A stretch of 64,000 nucleotides of DNA, taken from assembly GCA_003215775.1 (NCBI GenBank), contig QCJW01000007.1, positions 1 through 64,000 of the forward strand, given 5' to 3'. The translations under genes were made by a program, and so were the position numbers. Under the pieces are notes generated by a model, which saw only the letters and a program-made list of their open reading frames with translations, was not told the origin of the DNA and made no database searches. Of this stretch, positions 21,001 through 30,916 are shown piece by piece (position 1 is the first letter of the stretch; each line of letters begins with the position of its first letter). The stretch comes from Prochlorococcus sp. AG-409-G20. Lineage in GTDB: Bacteria > Cyanobacteriota > Cyanobacteriia > PCC-6307 > Cyanobiaceae.

Positions 21001-22618
21001 TGAAGGAGGGCAGTTACCTGGTCCAAAAGTCGATACTTACATCGCCAAACTGCGTAACAGCAAGCCTGGAGTTGCCCTTATTTCGCCTCCTCCTCACCAT
21101 GATATTTATTCAATCGAAGATTTAGCCCAACTAATACATGATCTCCATCAAATCCACCCTTCAGCAAAAGTTAGTGTGAAACTTGTTGCAGAAATAGGTA
21201 TAGGAACAATTGCTGCAGGTGTAGCAAAAGCAAATGCAGATGTTATACAAATCTCAGGGCATGATGGAGGAACCGGCGCATCACCTTTAAGCTCAATCAA
21301 ACATGCTGGATGCCCATGGGAGCTAGGCCTAAGCGAAGTCCACAGTTCTCTAATCCAAAACGGCTTAAGAGATAGAGTTCTATTAAGAGCTGATGGAGGG
21401 CTCAAGACTGGGTGGGATGTTGTAATAGCAGCATTACTTGGTGCAGAAGAATTTGGTTTTGGCTCTATTGCAATGATTGCTGAAGGCTGCATCATGGCCC
21501 GCGTTTGTCATACAAATAATTGTCCAGTTGGTGTTGCTACACAAAAAGAAAATCTTCGGAAAAGATTCACGGGATTACCTGAGCATGTTGTGAACTTTTT
21601 CCTATTTATTGCTGAGGAAGTCAGACAACTAATGAGCAAATTAGGTGTCAAAACAATCGACGAACTTATTGGGAGAAGAGATTTACTCAAATTACGTGAA
21701 ATAACCCTAAGCAAAACAAATTCTATTGATTTATCATGTCTCGTTAATTCCGTAGAAGGGGAGTCTGATAGATCTTGGCTTGCTCATAATAAAAATGCAC
21801 ATAGCAATGGAGAAATACTAGAAAACCAGCTTATCCAAGACCATAAATTTATAGATGCACTAGAAAATCATGGTTACTTTAACAAAACCATTCCAATATT
21901 AAATACCGACCGAAGTGTATGTGCAAGAATTTCTGGTGAGATAGCTGAAAAATTTGGTAACAAAGGATTTAAAGGGAAAATTGATCTAAAATTTATAGGC
22001 GCTGCAGGACAAAGTTTTGGATCTTTTGCACTTCAAGGAATGAATATTAAACTTGTCGGAGAAGCAAATGATTATGTAGGCAAAGGAATGAATGGAGGGA
22101 AAATAGTAATTCTCCCTCCACTGGAAGATGTACAAACTAAACCTCAAGTAATAGTTGGGAATACATGTCTTTATGGAGCCACTGGTGGAGAGATGTTTGT
22201 CCTAGGGTCGGCAGGAGAACGTTTCGCGGTGAGAAATAGTGGAGCAAAGGCAGTTTTAGAAGGAGCAGGAGATCATTGCTGCGAATACATGACAGGAGGT
22301 GTAGTAGTTGTTCTTGGCTCTACAGGAAGAAATATTGCAGCAGGAATGACAGGCGGAATTATTTTCTTACTTGATCATGAGAATAATGTAGAACAAAAAA
22401 TAAATAAAGAAATCGTAGAAATCTTCAACCTTCGAACTATCGAACAAGAAAATATTCTAAAAGAATTACTAGAAAGTCATATTGCCGAGACTCAAAGTGT
22501 CAAAGCAAAAGAAATTCTTTCTGAATGGAAAGTTTTCAAAGAAACCTTTAAGGTGCTTGTACCGCCAAGCGAGAAAGAAAAGTTAGGACTCCTAGAGAAA
22601 GAGAGAGCAATTATTTAA
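18032..22618 (+). CDS. gltB: Ferredoxin-dependent glutamate synthase (Fd-GOGAT)
   Basis: A 1528-residue single-chain GOGAT that makes two glutamates from glutamine and 2-oxoglutarate with reduced ferredoxin, completing ammonium assimilation. The class II amidotransferase Cys is C28 (KDACGVGF), so a 27-residue propeptide is removed. The central domain follows, then the FMN/synthase domain (SNSGEGGEDPSR, KPGEGGQLPG, SGHDGGTGASP) and the 3Fe-4S cysteines in CHTNNCPVG, and finally the C-terminal beta-helix of GxxxGGE repeats. Also called glsF/gltS in cyanobacteria; no small NADPH subunit gene is adjacent. Two bases separate it from the YciI-like gene, probably one transcript. Confidence 0.95.
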   Translation: MPKVSFNPIWPYCDSSAPPAITGEKDACGVGFIAHVKGQASNWVLKQALKALNCMEHRGGCGGDSDSGDGAGLLCEIPWKYLYQVWDQAKAYSNKSCGIGMIFLPQDEKRIKEAKEICEQEANSLGLKSIGWRLVPVDNSVLGPLARETAPIIQQWLVTSSLSGDELEATLFRLRRRIGERSRQIWEESSNDLYVASLSGRTIVYKGMVRSEVLAAFYSDLLDPDFEVAFAVYHRRFSTNTLPRWPLAQPMRLLGHNGEINTLLGNLNWAQASEKNLDQIWGETSSDLKPVVNNSFSDSANLDATLELLVRSGRPITDSLLTLVPEAFQNQPELINKPEIKAFYEYSACTQEAWDGPALLVFADGVYVGATLDRNGLRPARYCITNDGFVIMGSETGVVELDESKILKKGRLGPGQMLAVDLKENRVLTNWNVKQEAADRYPYIEWIKKNRKSISDTIWQGKTYLNSEDLLQQQTAFGFSSEDLELIINSMASGGKEPTFCMGDDIPLPILSDKPHILYNYFKQRFAQVTNPPIDPLREKLVMSLEMHLGKRGSPLKPSENSASVLHLNSPILNESDLSLIKEKGFKIETISTLYTVDDSSDCLQKNLRKLCINAENAVQAGCRIVILSDRGVSSKNSYIPPLLAIGAVHHHLLTKKLRLEASLIIETAQCWSTHHAACLIGYGASAICPWLTWETTRHWWKSPKTQQLISKGTFDKLTIEQAQRNLQKALEDGLRKILSKIGISLLSSYHGAQIFEAIGIGADLIELAFKGTTSRIAGLSLKELADETISFHSKAFSQLNRNKLDFMGFVQYRNGGEYHLNSPEMSKALHSAVKSGPGYDHFSTYQTLLENRPPTALRDLFTLKTVSTPLPLDQVESVENICQRFCTGGMSLGALSREAHEVLAIAMNRIGGKSNSGEGGEDPSRFKILQDVDSDTLSKTLPNIKGLRNGDTACSAIKQIASGRFGVTPEYIRSGKQLEIKVAQGAKPGEGGQLPGPKVDTYIAKLRNSKPGVALISPPPHHDIYSIEDLAQLIHDLHQIHPSAKVSVKLVAEIGIGTIAAGVAKANADVIQISGHDGGTGASPLSSIKHAGCPWELGLSEVHSSLIQNGLRDRVLLRADGGLKTGWDVVIAALLGAEEFGFGSIAMIAEGCIMARVCHTNNCPVGVATQKENLRKRFTGLPEHVVNFFLFIAEEVRQLMSKLGVKTIDELIGRRDLLKLREITLSKTNSIDLSCLVNSVEGESDRSWLAHNKNAHSNGEILENQLIQDHKFIDALENHGYFNKTIPILNTDRSVCARISGEIAEKFGNKGFKGKIDLKFIGAAGQSFGSFALQGMNIKLVGEANDYVGKGMNGGKIVILPPLEDVQTKPQVIVGNTCLYGATGGEMFVLGSAGERFAVRNSGAKAVLEGAGDHCCEYMTGGVVVVLGSTGRNIAAGMTGGIIFLLDHENNVEQKINKEIVEIFNLRTIEQENILKELLESHIAETQSVKAKEILSEWKVFKETFKVLVPPSEKEKLGLLEKERAII

Positions 22619-22620
22619 CA

Positions 22621-22929
22621 ATGCCTTGGTTTATCAAAAGAGAGATTTTCACAAAAGAGGCTGAAAAAATGTCTTCAACTAAAAAACAAATTGTCATCGA
22701 TCAGCACAAGGAATGGGTTTTCAACCTGCAAAATTCAGGATACAAGGTTTTAAGCGGTTATCTTGTAGATGCTAAAAAAAATCCAGGAGGTGGTGGATTA
22801 CTCTTACTAGAAGATACTTCATTTAAATCAGCACTTTCAATTGTAGAAAGAGATCCAATAATATTAGCTGGAGTAGTTGAATGGGACCTACATGAATGGA
22901 TCACAATATCAGGAAAGATAGACTTCTAA
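22621..22929 (+). CDS. YciI-like (YCII domain) protein
   Basis: A 102-residue small alpha/beta barrel-like protein of the YCII family. The family blocks are HKEWVFNLQNSGYKVLSGYL, NPGGGGLLLLE and ERDPIILAGVVEWDLHEW. The His-Asp dyad proposed as catalytic in YciI proteins corresponds to H29 and D78. Role unknown. The frame begins at ATG 22621, two bases after gltB; ATG 22669 has a better AGAGG upstream, but the N-terminal MPWFIKREIF matches the family start, so I keep the longer form. It ends three bases from the convergent lipA. Confidence 0.75.
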   Translation: MPWFIKREIFTKEAEKMSSTKKQIVIDQHKEWVFNLQNSGYKVLSGYLVDAKKNPGGGGLLLLEDTSFKSALSIVERDPIILAGVVEWDLHEWITISGKIDF

Positions 22930-22932
22930 GTA

Positions 22933-23826
22933 TTACCGAGGATTAGTCTTCATTAATTTCTGAACTTCACTTGCATGATAACTACTACGAGTCAAAGGTG
23001 AACTGATAACCTGCAAAAATCCCAGTTCTATCTCTCCAAGCTTCTTATAGACTTTAAATTCATCTGGAGACACGAATCTGTGAACATCTAAATGATTAGG
23101 ACCTGGAGAGAGATACTGGCCAATAGTGACTATATCTACATTATTTGAACGAAGATCTCTCAATAAATCTACAACTTCGTGGTTAGTTTCTCCCAAACCC
23201 AGCATAAAACCAGATTTCGTGTAAGTCTTTGGCCAACCTTCATGTGTACGTTTTAAAAGTTCTAATGATTTCTGATAATTTCCTTGAGGCCTGACCCTTC
23301 TATAAAGCCTTGGAACAGTTTCTATATTATGATTGAGGACATCAGGAGATGAATCTAAAACTAATTTCAAAGCTTGCCAATTTCCACAAAAGTCTGGTAT
23401 CAAAGTCTCAATTGTTGTTGATGGCGAAGATGTTCTAATAGCTTGTATACATTTCACAAACTGACTAGCTCCACCATCAACCAAATCATCTCTATTAACA
23501 GAAGTAATAACTACATGACGAAGTCTCATTCTTGATACAGCCTCTGCAAGGCGAATAGGCTCGGTGTCATCTAATCCACGAGAACTTTTATCAAATTCAA
23601 TATCACAATATGGACAAGCTCTAGTACAACCAGGGCCCATAATTAAGAATGTCGCAGTACCACCTGCAAAACATTCACCAATATTTGGGCAGCTTGCCTC
23701 TTGGCAAACAGTATTCAATGCCAAGTCAGTCAACAAATCAGAAACATTCCCAATACGTTCCTCCTGAGGAGCCTTAACACGCAACCAACTAGGTTTTACC
23801 AAAGCTTTAAAAGTCGCAGTACACAA
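22933..23826 (-). CDS. lipA: Lipoyl synthase
   Basis: A 297-residue radical SAM enzyme that inserts two sulfurs into octanoyl groups on lipoyl domains. Both 4Fe-4S clusters can be read: the auxiliary CxxxxCxxxxxC ([12 protein letters not shown]) and the SAM cluster CxxxCxxC (CTRACPYC), plus the C-terminal serine motif (RSSYHA). The frame is closed by a TGA just upstream of residue 1 and contains no early ATG; translation must start at TTG 23826 or the TTG eight codons later. Cyanobacteria commonly have two LipA paralogues. Confidence 0.93.
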   Translation of the reverse strand: MCTATFKALVKPSWLRVKAPQEERIGNVSDLLTDLALNTVCQEASCPNIGECFAGGTATFLIMGPGCTRACPYCDIEFDKSSRGLDDTEPIRLAEAVSRMRLRHVVITSVNRDDLVDGGASQFVKCIQAIRTSSPSTTIETLIPDFCGNWQALKLVLDSSPDVLNHNIETVPRLYRRVRPQGNYQKSLELLKRTHEGWPKTYTKSGFMLGLGETNHEVVDLLRDLRSNNVDIVTIGQYLSPGPNHLDVHRFVSPDEFKVYKKLGEIELGFLQVISSPLTRSSYHASEVQKLMKTNPR

Positions 23827-23884
23827 TCAGAAAAAGATTAGCAATGAAGATGAGTTTATAGAACTGCTTATAAAATCAACTACT

Positions 23885-23958
23885 CGTGACGTGCCGCACT
23901 TTGGTAGCGCCCTTCGTTCGGGAGGAAGTGGACACAGGTTCGAATCCTGTCATCCCGA
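23885..23958 (+). tRNA. tRNA-Pro(CGG), structurally degenerate, possible pseudogene
   Basis: A 74-base cloverleaf. The anticodon CGG is at 23919-23921 in loop TTCGGGA, and the T arm is perfect (ACAGG TTCGAAT CCTGT). Other helices are damaged: acceptor pairs 3:70 (T:C) and 6:67 (C:A) are mismatched, D-stem pair 10:25 is C:C, anticodon-stem pair 31:39 is G:G, and position 15 is C in place of a purine. A normal tRNA-Pro would begin CGGG and pair throughout with the intact 3' half (CATCCCG A). No CCA is encoded. Either a decaying gene or an RNA with another use; tRNA-Pro(TGG) could read CCG codons by wobble. Confidence 0.75.
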
Positions 23959-23981
23959 TCAATAACTTTTTGCTTTAGAAA

Positions 23982-25805
23982 TTAGCTATTAAAATAGCCT
24001 CGAGGGGTTAAGAGAAATTGATCCTTAATAATACTTCTACTATTACCTATGAGAACAAGAGTAAACATATCTATTTTACCAAGAGGGCAATCACCAAGTG
24101 TATATAAATTTATATTTTCAGAGTCTCTGCCAACTTGTCTCGCTAGTGCAACAGGAGTATCATTTGGCCGATATTTCAATAATATATTAAATGCAACTTG
24201 AATTTGCCAGTCTCTATTCTTTGACTTTGGATTATAAATAGCAATCACAAAATCCGACTCACCTGCTGCAATCAATCTACCCTCAATCTCTTCCCAAGGA
24301 GTTAAACGATCACTCAGACTTATGCAACAGAAATCACTCATCAAAGGAGCACCTAGTCTACTTGCGACCATTTGTATTGCTGACACCCCTGGATGAACAA
24401 AAAACTGAGGTCGTTCCTCAGGAGTTTTTTGCAAGTAAAGCTCTAAAGCCAAGCCTGCCATGCCATATATTCCGCTATCACCAGAGGAGATAACAGCAAC
24501 TCTTATACCCTGAGATGCCAATTCGAGAGCTTCTTCACATCGCTCGACCTCTTTAGTTAGTTGGCCATCAATTCTTACTTGATCATTTCTTCTAAGAGGT
24601 TCTAACAAGTCTAAATAAAATCCATAACCAATCCAAACTGCTGATCTAGCAAGCGCAGAGCGTGCGTCATTTGTAAGGAAAGAACTATCACCTGGCCCAC
24701 TCCCAACCAAATGCAACTCTCCCGATTTAGGTCGAGATGGAACTATAGATTCTGCAATTGCAATAGTTACCGCTCCATGCTCTTCTTCTTGTGGGTAAAA
24801 AATAGTTTTCTTTTGCAATAGACAACCAGATTTTCCTGCTGCAAGTAGAGCGGCAGCTTCAGCAACAGAAGCACATCCAATTTCCTTTTTAACAGCATTT
24901 GAGGGGGTAGGCACTGAAACCTTATCAAGAGACTCCACACTGAAAAACCGAATTGGCCAAGCATTAGTTTCAACTAAATCAATTAAAGATTGCTCATCCT
25001 GTTTTAAATCAACAGTGGCAAAACCAGCTACAGCCTCCTTGGCCAAACAAGCTCTTTGGAAAGAATTATCTAAAGCCCTCCGAATAAGACTTTGGCTTGT
25101 ATTTCTTTCACAACCAATACCAATCCAAAGAGTTGCTGGATGCCAAGAACACTTATGTGATTGATCTGGTCCTATGAAAAAAATGCCAGAATTATCATTC
25201 AACTCAGCTTGTTCATTCGTAACACAGTTAGCAGCTGCTTTACTCGTCAGCCATAAACGAGAACCTTTTTGCTGGCGAAAAGATACTGCTTTGCCCTGTG
25301 CCTGAAGAATCATTAGTTCCTTCCAGTTTTTAGCAGTACCACTTCTTTTCCATCCCCAAGATTCTCCAAAACTATCTATTGATAAACGATTACTAGTTTT
25401 GCAATCTCCAGTTATTACTGCTGTTCCACCAATATCTTCAGCCAATTGTATTGCTACAGACTCAGCACCTGCTGAATGACCACCTATTAAAGGAACAAAA
25501 TAATTCCCCTGAGCATCTAAAACCACAACTGCCGGATCATTATCTTTTCCACCCAGAAATGGAGCAATGAGTCTTGTCACAGCTCCAATAGCGCCAACCA
25601 CAAACAAAAGTTCAATAGTGTGCCAATTTTCAGAAAATATTTTCGAAGGTCTACTAATAATGCAATTTTCAGGAATAGTTTCTAACGCCTCTGCTGCTCC
25701 ATATGACAGAGCAATGGAGTCAACATACTTTCGATTTCTCAGCCTAAGCATCATTGGTATCGAACTCGAAGATAATCCGATGGCCAATTTTTTAGGAAAA
25801 CTCAA
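23982..25805 (-). CDS. cobJ: CbiG-CobJ fusion: cobalt-precorrin 5A hydrolase / precorrin-3B C17-methyltransferase
   Basis: A 607-residue fusion in the corrin ring part of cobalamin synthesis. Residues 1-340 are CbiG-like (VGAIGAVTRLIAPFLGGK, IGGHSAGAES, GIGCERNTS, VAEAAALLAAG). From about 363 there is a tetrapyrrole methylase domain (LHLVGSGPGDSSFLTNDAR, ISSGDSGIYGMAGLALEL, VHPGVSAIQMVASRLGAPL) typical of CobJ/CbiH. Prochlorococcus makes pseudocobalamin, needed by its B12-dependent enzymes. The frame opens at TTG 25805; the first ATG is 17 codons in (25754), but it lies inside the conserved start (LAIGLSSSSIPMML), so a TTG start is likely. Confidence 0.9.
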   Translation of the reverse strand: MSFPKKLAIGLSSSSIPMMLRLRNRKYVDSIALSYGAAEALETIPENCIISRPSKIFSENWHTIELLFVVGAIGAVTRLIAPFLGGKDNDPAVVVLDAQGNYFVPLIGGHSAGAESVAIQLAEDIGGTAVITGDCKTSNRLSIDSFGESWGWKRSGTAKNWKELMILQAQGKAVSFRQQKGSRLWLTSKAAANCVTNEQAELNDNSGIFFIGPDQSHKCSWHPATLWIGIGCERNTSQSLIRRALDNSFQRACLAKEAVAGFATVDLKQDEQSLIDLVETNAWPIRFFSVESLDKVSVPTPSNAVKKEIGCASVAEAAALLAAGKSGCLLQKKTIFYPQEEEHGAVTIAIAESIVPSRPKSGELHLVGSGPGDSSFLTNDARSALARSAVWIGYGFYLDLLEPLRRNDQVRIDGQLTKEVERCEEALELASQGIRVAVISSGDSGIYGMAGLALELYLQKTPEERPQFFVHPGVSAIQMVASRLGAPLMSDFCCISLSDRLTPWEEIEGRLIAAGESDFVIAIYNPKSKNRDWQIQVAFNILLKYRPNDTPVALARQVGRDSENINLYTLGDCPLGKIDMFTLVLIGNSRSIIKDQFLLTPRGYFNS

Positions 25806-26311
25806 TTTAAAAATGAAAAGTCAGGGATTTCTTTCAAACGGAAAGTCTTAGCTCAACTAAGTCAAGACTCCCTAAGATAAGGTTAAAATAGTTGTTAAGT
25901 AAAAACCTTATGAGTCTGCTTATACAAAAGTAGCAGCCCAAAGCCATAACAGCAAAAGGCTTTAGATAAAAATTTCAAAAAAAAGAGTCCAGTCCTTATG
26001 TGAAATTAAGTTAACTAATATTGACTTTTGACTTGTCCACACTTCTTTTCAAATCCAAACCTTTCAAGTCGCTGGATAGAACATTTGTTACTTGCATCAG
26101 TAGGAATAGGATCTCGCCTCTATGATTTCCGTAATGGAGCTCATATGAGCCCCTTCTTTCTGATTGGTTTAAAGGACTAGTACTAGTCCGGCGAACCATT
26201 TGAAGCAGGAACTTGCACAACTTTCGTTGCAACTCCTACTTCATTGACAAACCTTATGGCTTGTCAATTGGTGGCATTCCACCTCGACCCCATACCTCGA
26301 GGAAAATCTCG
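25806..26311 (+). promoter_or_regulatory. psaA upstream region with two perfect palindromes
   Basis: A 506-base gap before psaA without a convincing gene. It contains a 12-base palindrome GCTCATATGAGC (26139-26150) and a 16-base palindrome GGACTAGTACTAGTCC (26174-26189). An SD-like GAGGA (26299-26303) lies in a small CGAG...CTCG inverted repeat directly before the psaA ATG at 26312. These are candidates for light-dependent transcriptional or translational control of photosystem I; no consensus HLR1 pair was found. Confidence 0.45.
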
Positions 26312-28588
26312 ATGACCATTAGCCCACCGGAACGTGGGGAGAAAGCAAAGGCTTCAGGAGGAGTACCAACTCCATATGATCAGCCTGTTGACAGGGATCA
26401 TGTACCTGCCGACCTTGAGAAGCTAGGGAAACCTGGGTTTTTCTCTAGCAAGCTTTCCAAAGGACCCAAAACCACAACTTGGATTTGGAACCTCCACGCT
26501 GACGCTCACGACTTCGATACCCACATAGGTGACCTCGAAGAAACAAGCCGAAAGATCTTCTCGGCCCACTTCGGACACCTTGCGGTTGTATTTATATGGA
26601 TGAGCGGTGCCTTTTTCCATGGCGCCCGATTCTCCAACTATTCAGGTTGGCTAGCAGACCCCACGCACGTGAAACCAGGTGCACAGGTGGTTTGGGATAT
26701 TGTCGGACAAGACGTCATGAACGCCGATCTTGGTGCCGGATACAACGGCATTCAGATCACCTCCGGCATTTTCTCAATGTGGAGGGCCTGGGGCATTACA
26801 AACGAGACCCAACTAATGGCACTAGCCATTGGTGCTCTAGTAATGGCCGCCCTAATGCTTCATGGAGGCATATACCACTACCACAAAACTGCTCCGAAGC
26901 TTGCTTGGTTCAGAAAAGTCGAACCAATGCTTCAGCACCATCAAATCATTTTGATAGGTCTTGGTTCTATTGCCTGGGCTGGACACCTTATTCATATTGG
27001 TGCGCCTACTGCAGCCCTTCTTGATGCAATTGACGCTGGGAAGCCTCTAGTTATTGATGGCGTAACAATTGCAACTGCAGCAGACATCCCAACCACAACA
27101 CTCTGCAATCCAGAGGTGGCAAGTCAAATCTTCCCAAGCTTGGATGGCAGAACTGTAGAAAACTTCTTCACTTTAAATTGGTGGGCTTTCAGCGACATCC
27201 TCACTAACAAAGGTGGAGTAAATCCAGTAACTGGCAGTTTATGGATGACTGATGTCTCTCACCACCATTTGGCATGGGGTGTGTTCGCCATTTTTGGTGG
27301 CCACATGTGGGGGAATGACGTCCATGGTGTTGGTCATCGGATGAAAACCATCATGGATAACGCAAAGGGCGATCCAATACTTTTCCCAGCTCCTAAAGGC
27401 CATCAAGGAATTTTTGAATTCTTGAGCAACAGCTGGCATGCTCAGCTATGCATCAACCTTGCAATGGTTGGCTCAGCAAGCATCATTGTTGCCCACCACA
27501 TGTATGCATTACCTGCTTACCCATATTTATCTAGTGATTACCCAACAGTTCTTGGGTTATTCACTCACCATATGTGGATTGGAGGATTAATGATTTGTGG
27601 GGCAGCTGCTCACGGTGGTATTGCCATGGTTCGTGATTACGACCCAGCAATTCATGTCGACAATGTCCTTGACAGGATTCTCAAAGCTAGAGATGCAATT
27701 ATTAGCCATCTCAACTGGGTATGTATGTGGTTAGGCTTCCACAGCTTTGGCCTATATATCCATAACGATGTCATGCGTTCCCTAGGACGTCCGCAGGACA
27801 TGTTTAGCGATACAGCTATCCAACTTCAACCATTTCTGGCTCAGTGGGTGCAGAACATCTGGCAAGGTTCAATTGGAACTGCAGAACTTGTTGGAGCTGG
27901 AAATTTACCAGGTGGAATCAGTGATGCGTTCTCAATGCCTCTTGGCACAGCGGACCTCATGATTCATCATGTACACGCTTTCACTATTCACGTCACTTTG
28001 CTCATCCTTCTGAAGGGTGTTCTTTATGCAAGGAGCTCTCGTCTGATCCCAGACAAAGCTAATCTTGGTTTCCGTTTCTCATGTGATGGACCAGGACGTG
28101 GCGGCACTTGTCAAGTCTCTTCTTGGGACCATGTCTTCCTAGGTCTCTTCTGGATGTATAACTCTCTTTCAGTAGTTATCTTCTATTTCTCCTGGAAGAT
28201 GCAGAGTGATGTATGGGGACTAACCGGAGGAAACTTTGCGCAAAGTTCAATCACAATTAATGGTTGGCTGCGTGACTTCCTTTGGGCACAATCCTCTCAG
28301 GTTTTAACTGGTTATGGTGGCTCTAATGCTGGCTATAGCTTGCTATTCCTTGGTGGTCACTTCATCTGGGCTTTCAGTTTGATGTTCCTGTTCACTGGTC
28401 GCGGCTATTGGCAGGAGTTATTTGAGTCCATTATTTGGGCACATAACAAACTCAAAATCGCTCCAACCATCCAGCCTCGAGCACTATCAATTACTCAAGG
28501 CCGCGCCGTTGGTGTGACCCACTTCCTCCTAGGCGGTATTGTCACCACCTGGGCCTTCTTCCACGCCCGCCTTATTGGGCTCGGCTGA
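26312..28588 (+). CDS. psaA: Photosystem I P700 apoprotein A1
   Basis: PsaA, 758 residues, the 11-span core subunit that with PsaB binds P700, A0, A1 (phylloquinone) and the shared 4Fe-4S cluster FX. The FX loop [13 protein letters not shown] is present, as are many His chlorophyll ligands ([32 protein letters not shown]). The frame is open for 33 more codons upstream, but homologous PsaA proteins start MTISPPERG, so the ATG at 26312, with GAGGA before it, is chosen. psaB follows after 22 bases in the usual psaAB operon. Confidence 0.98.
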   Translation: MTISPPERGEKAKASGGVPTPYDQPVDRDHVPADLEKLGKPGFFSSKLSKGPKTTTWIWNLHADAHDFDTHIGDLEETSRKIFSAHFGHLAVVFIWMSGAFFHGARFSNYSGWLADPTHVKPGAQVVWDIVGQDVMNADLGAGYNGIQITSGIFSMWRAWGITNETQLMALAIGALVMAALMLHGGIYHYHKTAPKLAWFRKVEPMLQHHQIILIGLGSIAWAGHLIHIGAPTAALLDAIDAGKPLVIDGVTIATAADIPTTTLCNPEVASQIFPSLDGRTVENFFTLNWWAFSDILTNKGGVNPVTGSLWMTDVSHHHLAWGVFAIFGGHMWGNDVHGVGHRMKTIMDNAKGDPILFPAPKGHQGIFEFLSNSWHAQLCINLAMVGSASIIVAHHMYALPAYPYLSSDYPTVLGLFTHHMWIGGLMICGAAAHGGIAMVRDYDPAIHVDNVLDRILKARDAIISHLNWVCMWLGFHSFGLYIHNDVMRSLGRPQDMFSDTAIQLQPFLAQWVQNIWQGSIGTAELVGAGNLPGGISDAFSMPLGTADLMIHHVHAFTIHVTLLILLKGVLYARSSRLIPDKANLGFRFSCDGPGRGGTCQVSSWDHVFLGLFWMYNSLSVVIFYFSWKMQSDVWGLTGGNFAQSSITINGWLRDFLWAQSSQVLTGYGGSNAGYSLLFLGGHFIWAFSLMFLFTGRGYWQELFESIIWAHNKLKIAPTIQPRALSITQGRAVGVTHFLLGGIVTTWAFFHARLIGLG

Positions 28589-28610
28589 CCTTTCCTGACC
28601 TTATCCCCAC

Positions 28611-30839
28611 ATGGCAACGAAATTTCCTTCGTTTAGTCAGGGTCTGGCACAGGACCCTACAACCCGTCGTATTTGGTACGGCATTGCCACGGCTCACGAT
28701 TTCGAGAGCCATGACGGCATGACCGAAGAGCTGCTTTATCAAAAGCTGTTCTCAACTCACTTTGGTCACCTTGCAATTATTGGTCTATGGGTTGCTGGCA
28801 ACCTGTTCCATATCGCTTGGCAAGGTAACTTCGAACAATGGGTTACTGACCCTCTTCATGTTCGCCCAATTGCTCATGCAATTTGGGACCCTCATTTTGG
28901 TCAAGGCATAACAGATGCCATGACCCAAGCTGGAGCTAATGGACCAGTCAACATTGCTTATTCCGGTCTATACCACTGGTGGTACACAATCGGAATGCGT
29001 TCAAATGTTGAGCTTTATCAGGGTGCGATTTTCGTAAATATCCTGGTTTGCTGGTTACTATTTGCAGGCTGGTTACATCTACAACCAAAGTTTAGGCCCT
29101 CTCTAGCCTGGTTCAAGAATGCAGAAGCTCAACTAAATCATCACTTAGCTGTTTTATTTGGTTTCAGTAGCATTGCCTGGACTGGCCACCTTGTCCACGT
29201 TGCTATTCCTGAGTCCCGTGGTCAACATGTTGGTTGGGACAACTGGTTAACAGTTCTTCCTCATCCTGAAGGCCTAACTCCTTTCTTTACAGGTAATTGG
29301 GGTGCATACGCACAAAATCCAGATTCTTTAAACGCAGTTTTTGGTACTTCTCAAGGAGCAGGAACAGCAATCTTTACCTTTTTGGGTGGATTACATCCTG
29401 ACAGTGGATCACTTTGGCTAACCGACATTGCTCACCACCACGTTGCAATTGGCGTTGTGCTGATCATTGGCGGCCATATGTATAGAAATACATTTGGAAT
29501 AGGCCATACACTTAAAGAGATTACTGAAGCTCACAACACAAGTCACCCAAATGATCCTCATAAGGGACATTTCGGAATTAATCACAATGGTATCTACGAA
29601 ACTGTTAACAACTCACTCCACTTCCAGCTTGGTTTAGCTCTAGCTTGTCTTGGAACAGTTAGCAGTTTGGTGGCTCACCATATGGGAGCTCTACCTTCCT
29701 ATGCATACATTGCTCAGGATTACACAACCCAAGCAGCTCTCTATACCCATCACCAGTACATAGCCATACTTTTAATGTGTGGTGCATTTTCTCATGGTGC
29801 AATCTTCTTTATTCGTGATTACGATCCAGAGCTCAACAAAGACAATGTTCTTGCAAGAGTTCTTGGAACAAAAGAAGCATTAATTAGTCACCTGAGCTGG
29901 GTTTGCATGCTTTTAGGTTTCCATACCCTTGGCTTATACGTTCATAACGACGTATGTGTCGCGTTTGGAACACCTGAGAAGCAAATCTTGATCGAGCCAG
30001 TTTTTGCTCAGGCAATTCAGGCTTTTAGTGGAAAAATGATGTACGGCATCGATGCACTTCTTGCTAATGCAAATAGTGCAGCGACCTTAGCCAGTAATCA
30101 GATCCCAGGAGATCATTACTGGATGGATATGATCAACCGTGAGGATGCTCTTACAAACTTTGTCCCAATTGGACCAGCCGATTTCTTGGTTCATCACGGC
30201 ATTGCGTTAGGCATTCATACAACTGCATTAATCCTGATCAAGGGCGCTCTAGATGCAAGGGGCTCCAAGCTAATGCCTGATAAAAAAGACTTTGGCTACT
30301 CATTCCCTTGCGATGGTCCAGGTCGTGGAGGTACTTGTGATATATCTGCTTGGGATGCCACATATATGGCACTTTTCTGGGCAGTTAACACAATTGCTTG
30401 GGTTCAGTTCTACTGGCATTGGAAGCATCTTGCTATATGGCAAGGGAACCTCGCTCAATTCAATGAGTCAGGTACTTATCTAATGGGATGGTTCCGTGAT
30501 TATTTGTGGCTTAACAGTTCACAGCTAATTAATGGCTACAACCCATTTGGAGTCAACTCCCTTTCTGTTTGGGCTTGGATGTTCCTCTTTGGTCACTTGG
30601 TATGGGCCACAGGATTCATGTTCCTCATCTCATGGCGTGGATACTGGCAAGAACTGATTGAGACTCTTGTATGGGCTCATCAGAGAACTCCTATAGCCAA
30701 CCTGATTGGTTGGAGAGACAAGCCTGTAGCACTATCTATTGTTCAAGCTCGTCTTGTTGGTGTTGCTCACTTTGTCATTGGTACGGCGGTAACTTATGCC
30801 GCATTCGTAATCGGATCAACTGCTGGCAAATTTGGATAG
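28611..30839 (+). CDS. psaB: Photosystem I P700 apoprotein A2
   Basis: PsaB, 742 residues, partner of PsaA. It begins [20 protein letters not shown] as in the family. The FX cysteine loop [13 protein letters not shown] is intact and followed by the WxxxYW-type segments of the last helices. It is co-transcribed with psaA and followed 45 bases later by a strong intrinsic terminator. Confidence 0.98.
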   Translation: MATKFPSFSQGLAQDPTTRRIWYGIATAHDFESHDGMTEELLYQKLFSTHFGHLAIIGLWVAGNLFHIAWQGNFEQWVTDPLHVRPIAHAIWDPHFGQGITDAMTQAGANGPVNIAYSGLYHWWYTIGMRSNVELYQGAIFVNILVCWLLFAGWLHLQPKFRPSLAWFKNAEAQLNHHLAVLFGFSSIAWTGHLVHVAIPESRGQHVGWDNWLTVLPHPEGLTPFFTGNWGAYAQNPDSLNAVFGTSQGAGTAIFTFLGGLHPDSGSLWLTDIAHHHVAIGVVLIIGGHMYRNTFGIGHTLKEITEAHNTSHPNDPHKGHFGINHNGIYETVNNSLHFQLGLALACLGTVSSLVAHHMGALPSYAYIAQDYTTQAALYTHHQYIAILLMCGAFSHGAIFFIRDYDPELNKDNVLARVLGTKEALISHLSWVCMLLGFHTLGLYVHNDVCVAFGTPEKQILIEPVFAQAIQAFSGKMMYGIDALLANANSAATLASNQIPGDHYWMDMINREDALTNFVPIGPADFLVHHGIALGIHTTALILIKGALDARGSKLMPDKKDFGYSFPCDGPGRGGTCDISAWDATYMALFWAVNTIAWVQFYWHWKHLAIWQGNLAQFNESGTYLMGWFRDYLWLNSSQLINGYNPFGVNSLSVWAWMFLFGHLVWATGFMFLISWRGYWQELIETLVWAHQRTPIANLIGWRDKPVALSIVQARLVGVAHFVIGTAVTYAAFVIGSTAGKFG

Positions 30840-30884
30840 AAACACTTATCTCTTCTATTCAAGAGAAACATTTAATTAGCTTCA

Positions 30885-30916
30885 AACCCTCACCAGAGTT
30901 CTGGTGAGGGTTTTTT
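30885..30916 (+). terminator. Intrinsic terminator of psaAB
   Basis: A perfect 12-bp stem AACCCTCACCAG / CTGGTGAGGGTT (30885-30896 with 30901-30912), loop AGTT, and T6 at 30911-30916. Placed 45 bases after the psaB stop. Confidence 0.93.

Noticed and set aside
21148-21495. 115-codon minus-strand frame inside gltB
   Set aside because: Antisense to the conserved FMN-domain of GOGAT; no independent evidence.
26011-26232. 73-codon minus-strand frame upstream of psaA
   Set aside because: Composition is not protein-like, no ribosome site, and it lies over the psaA regulatory gap.
26213-26311. 33-codon upstream extension of the psaA frame
   Set aside because: Homologous PsaA proteins begin at the ATG at 26312, which has a GAGGA before it; the extension is not PsaA-like and overlaps the palindromes region.
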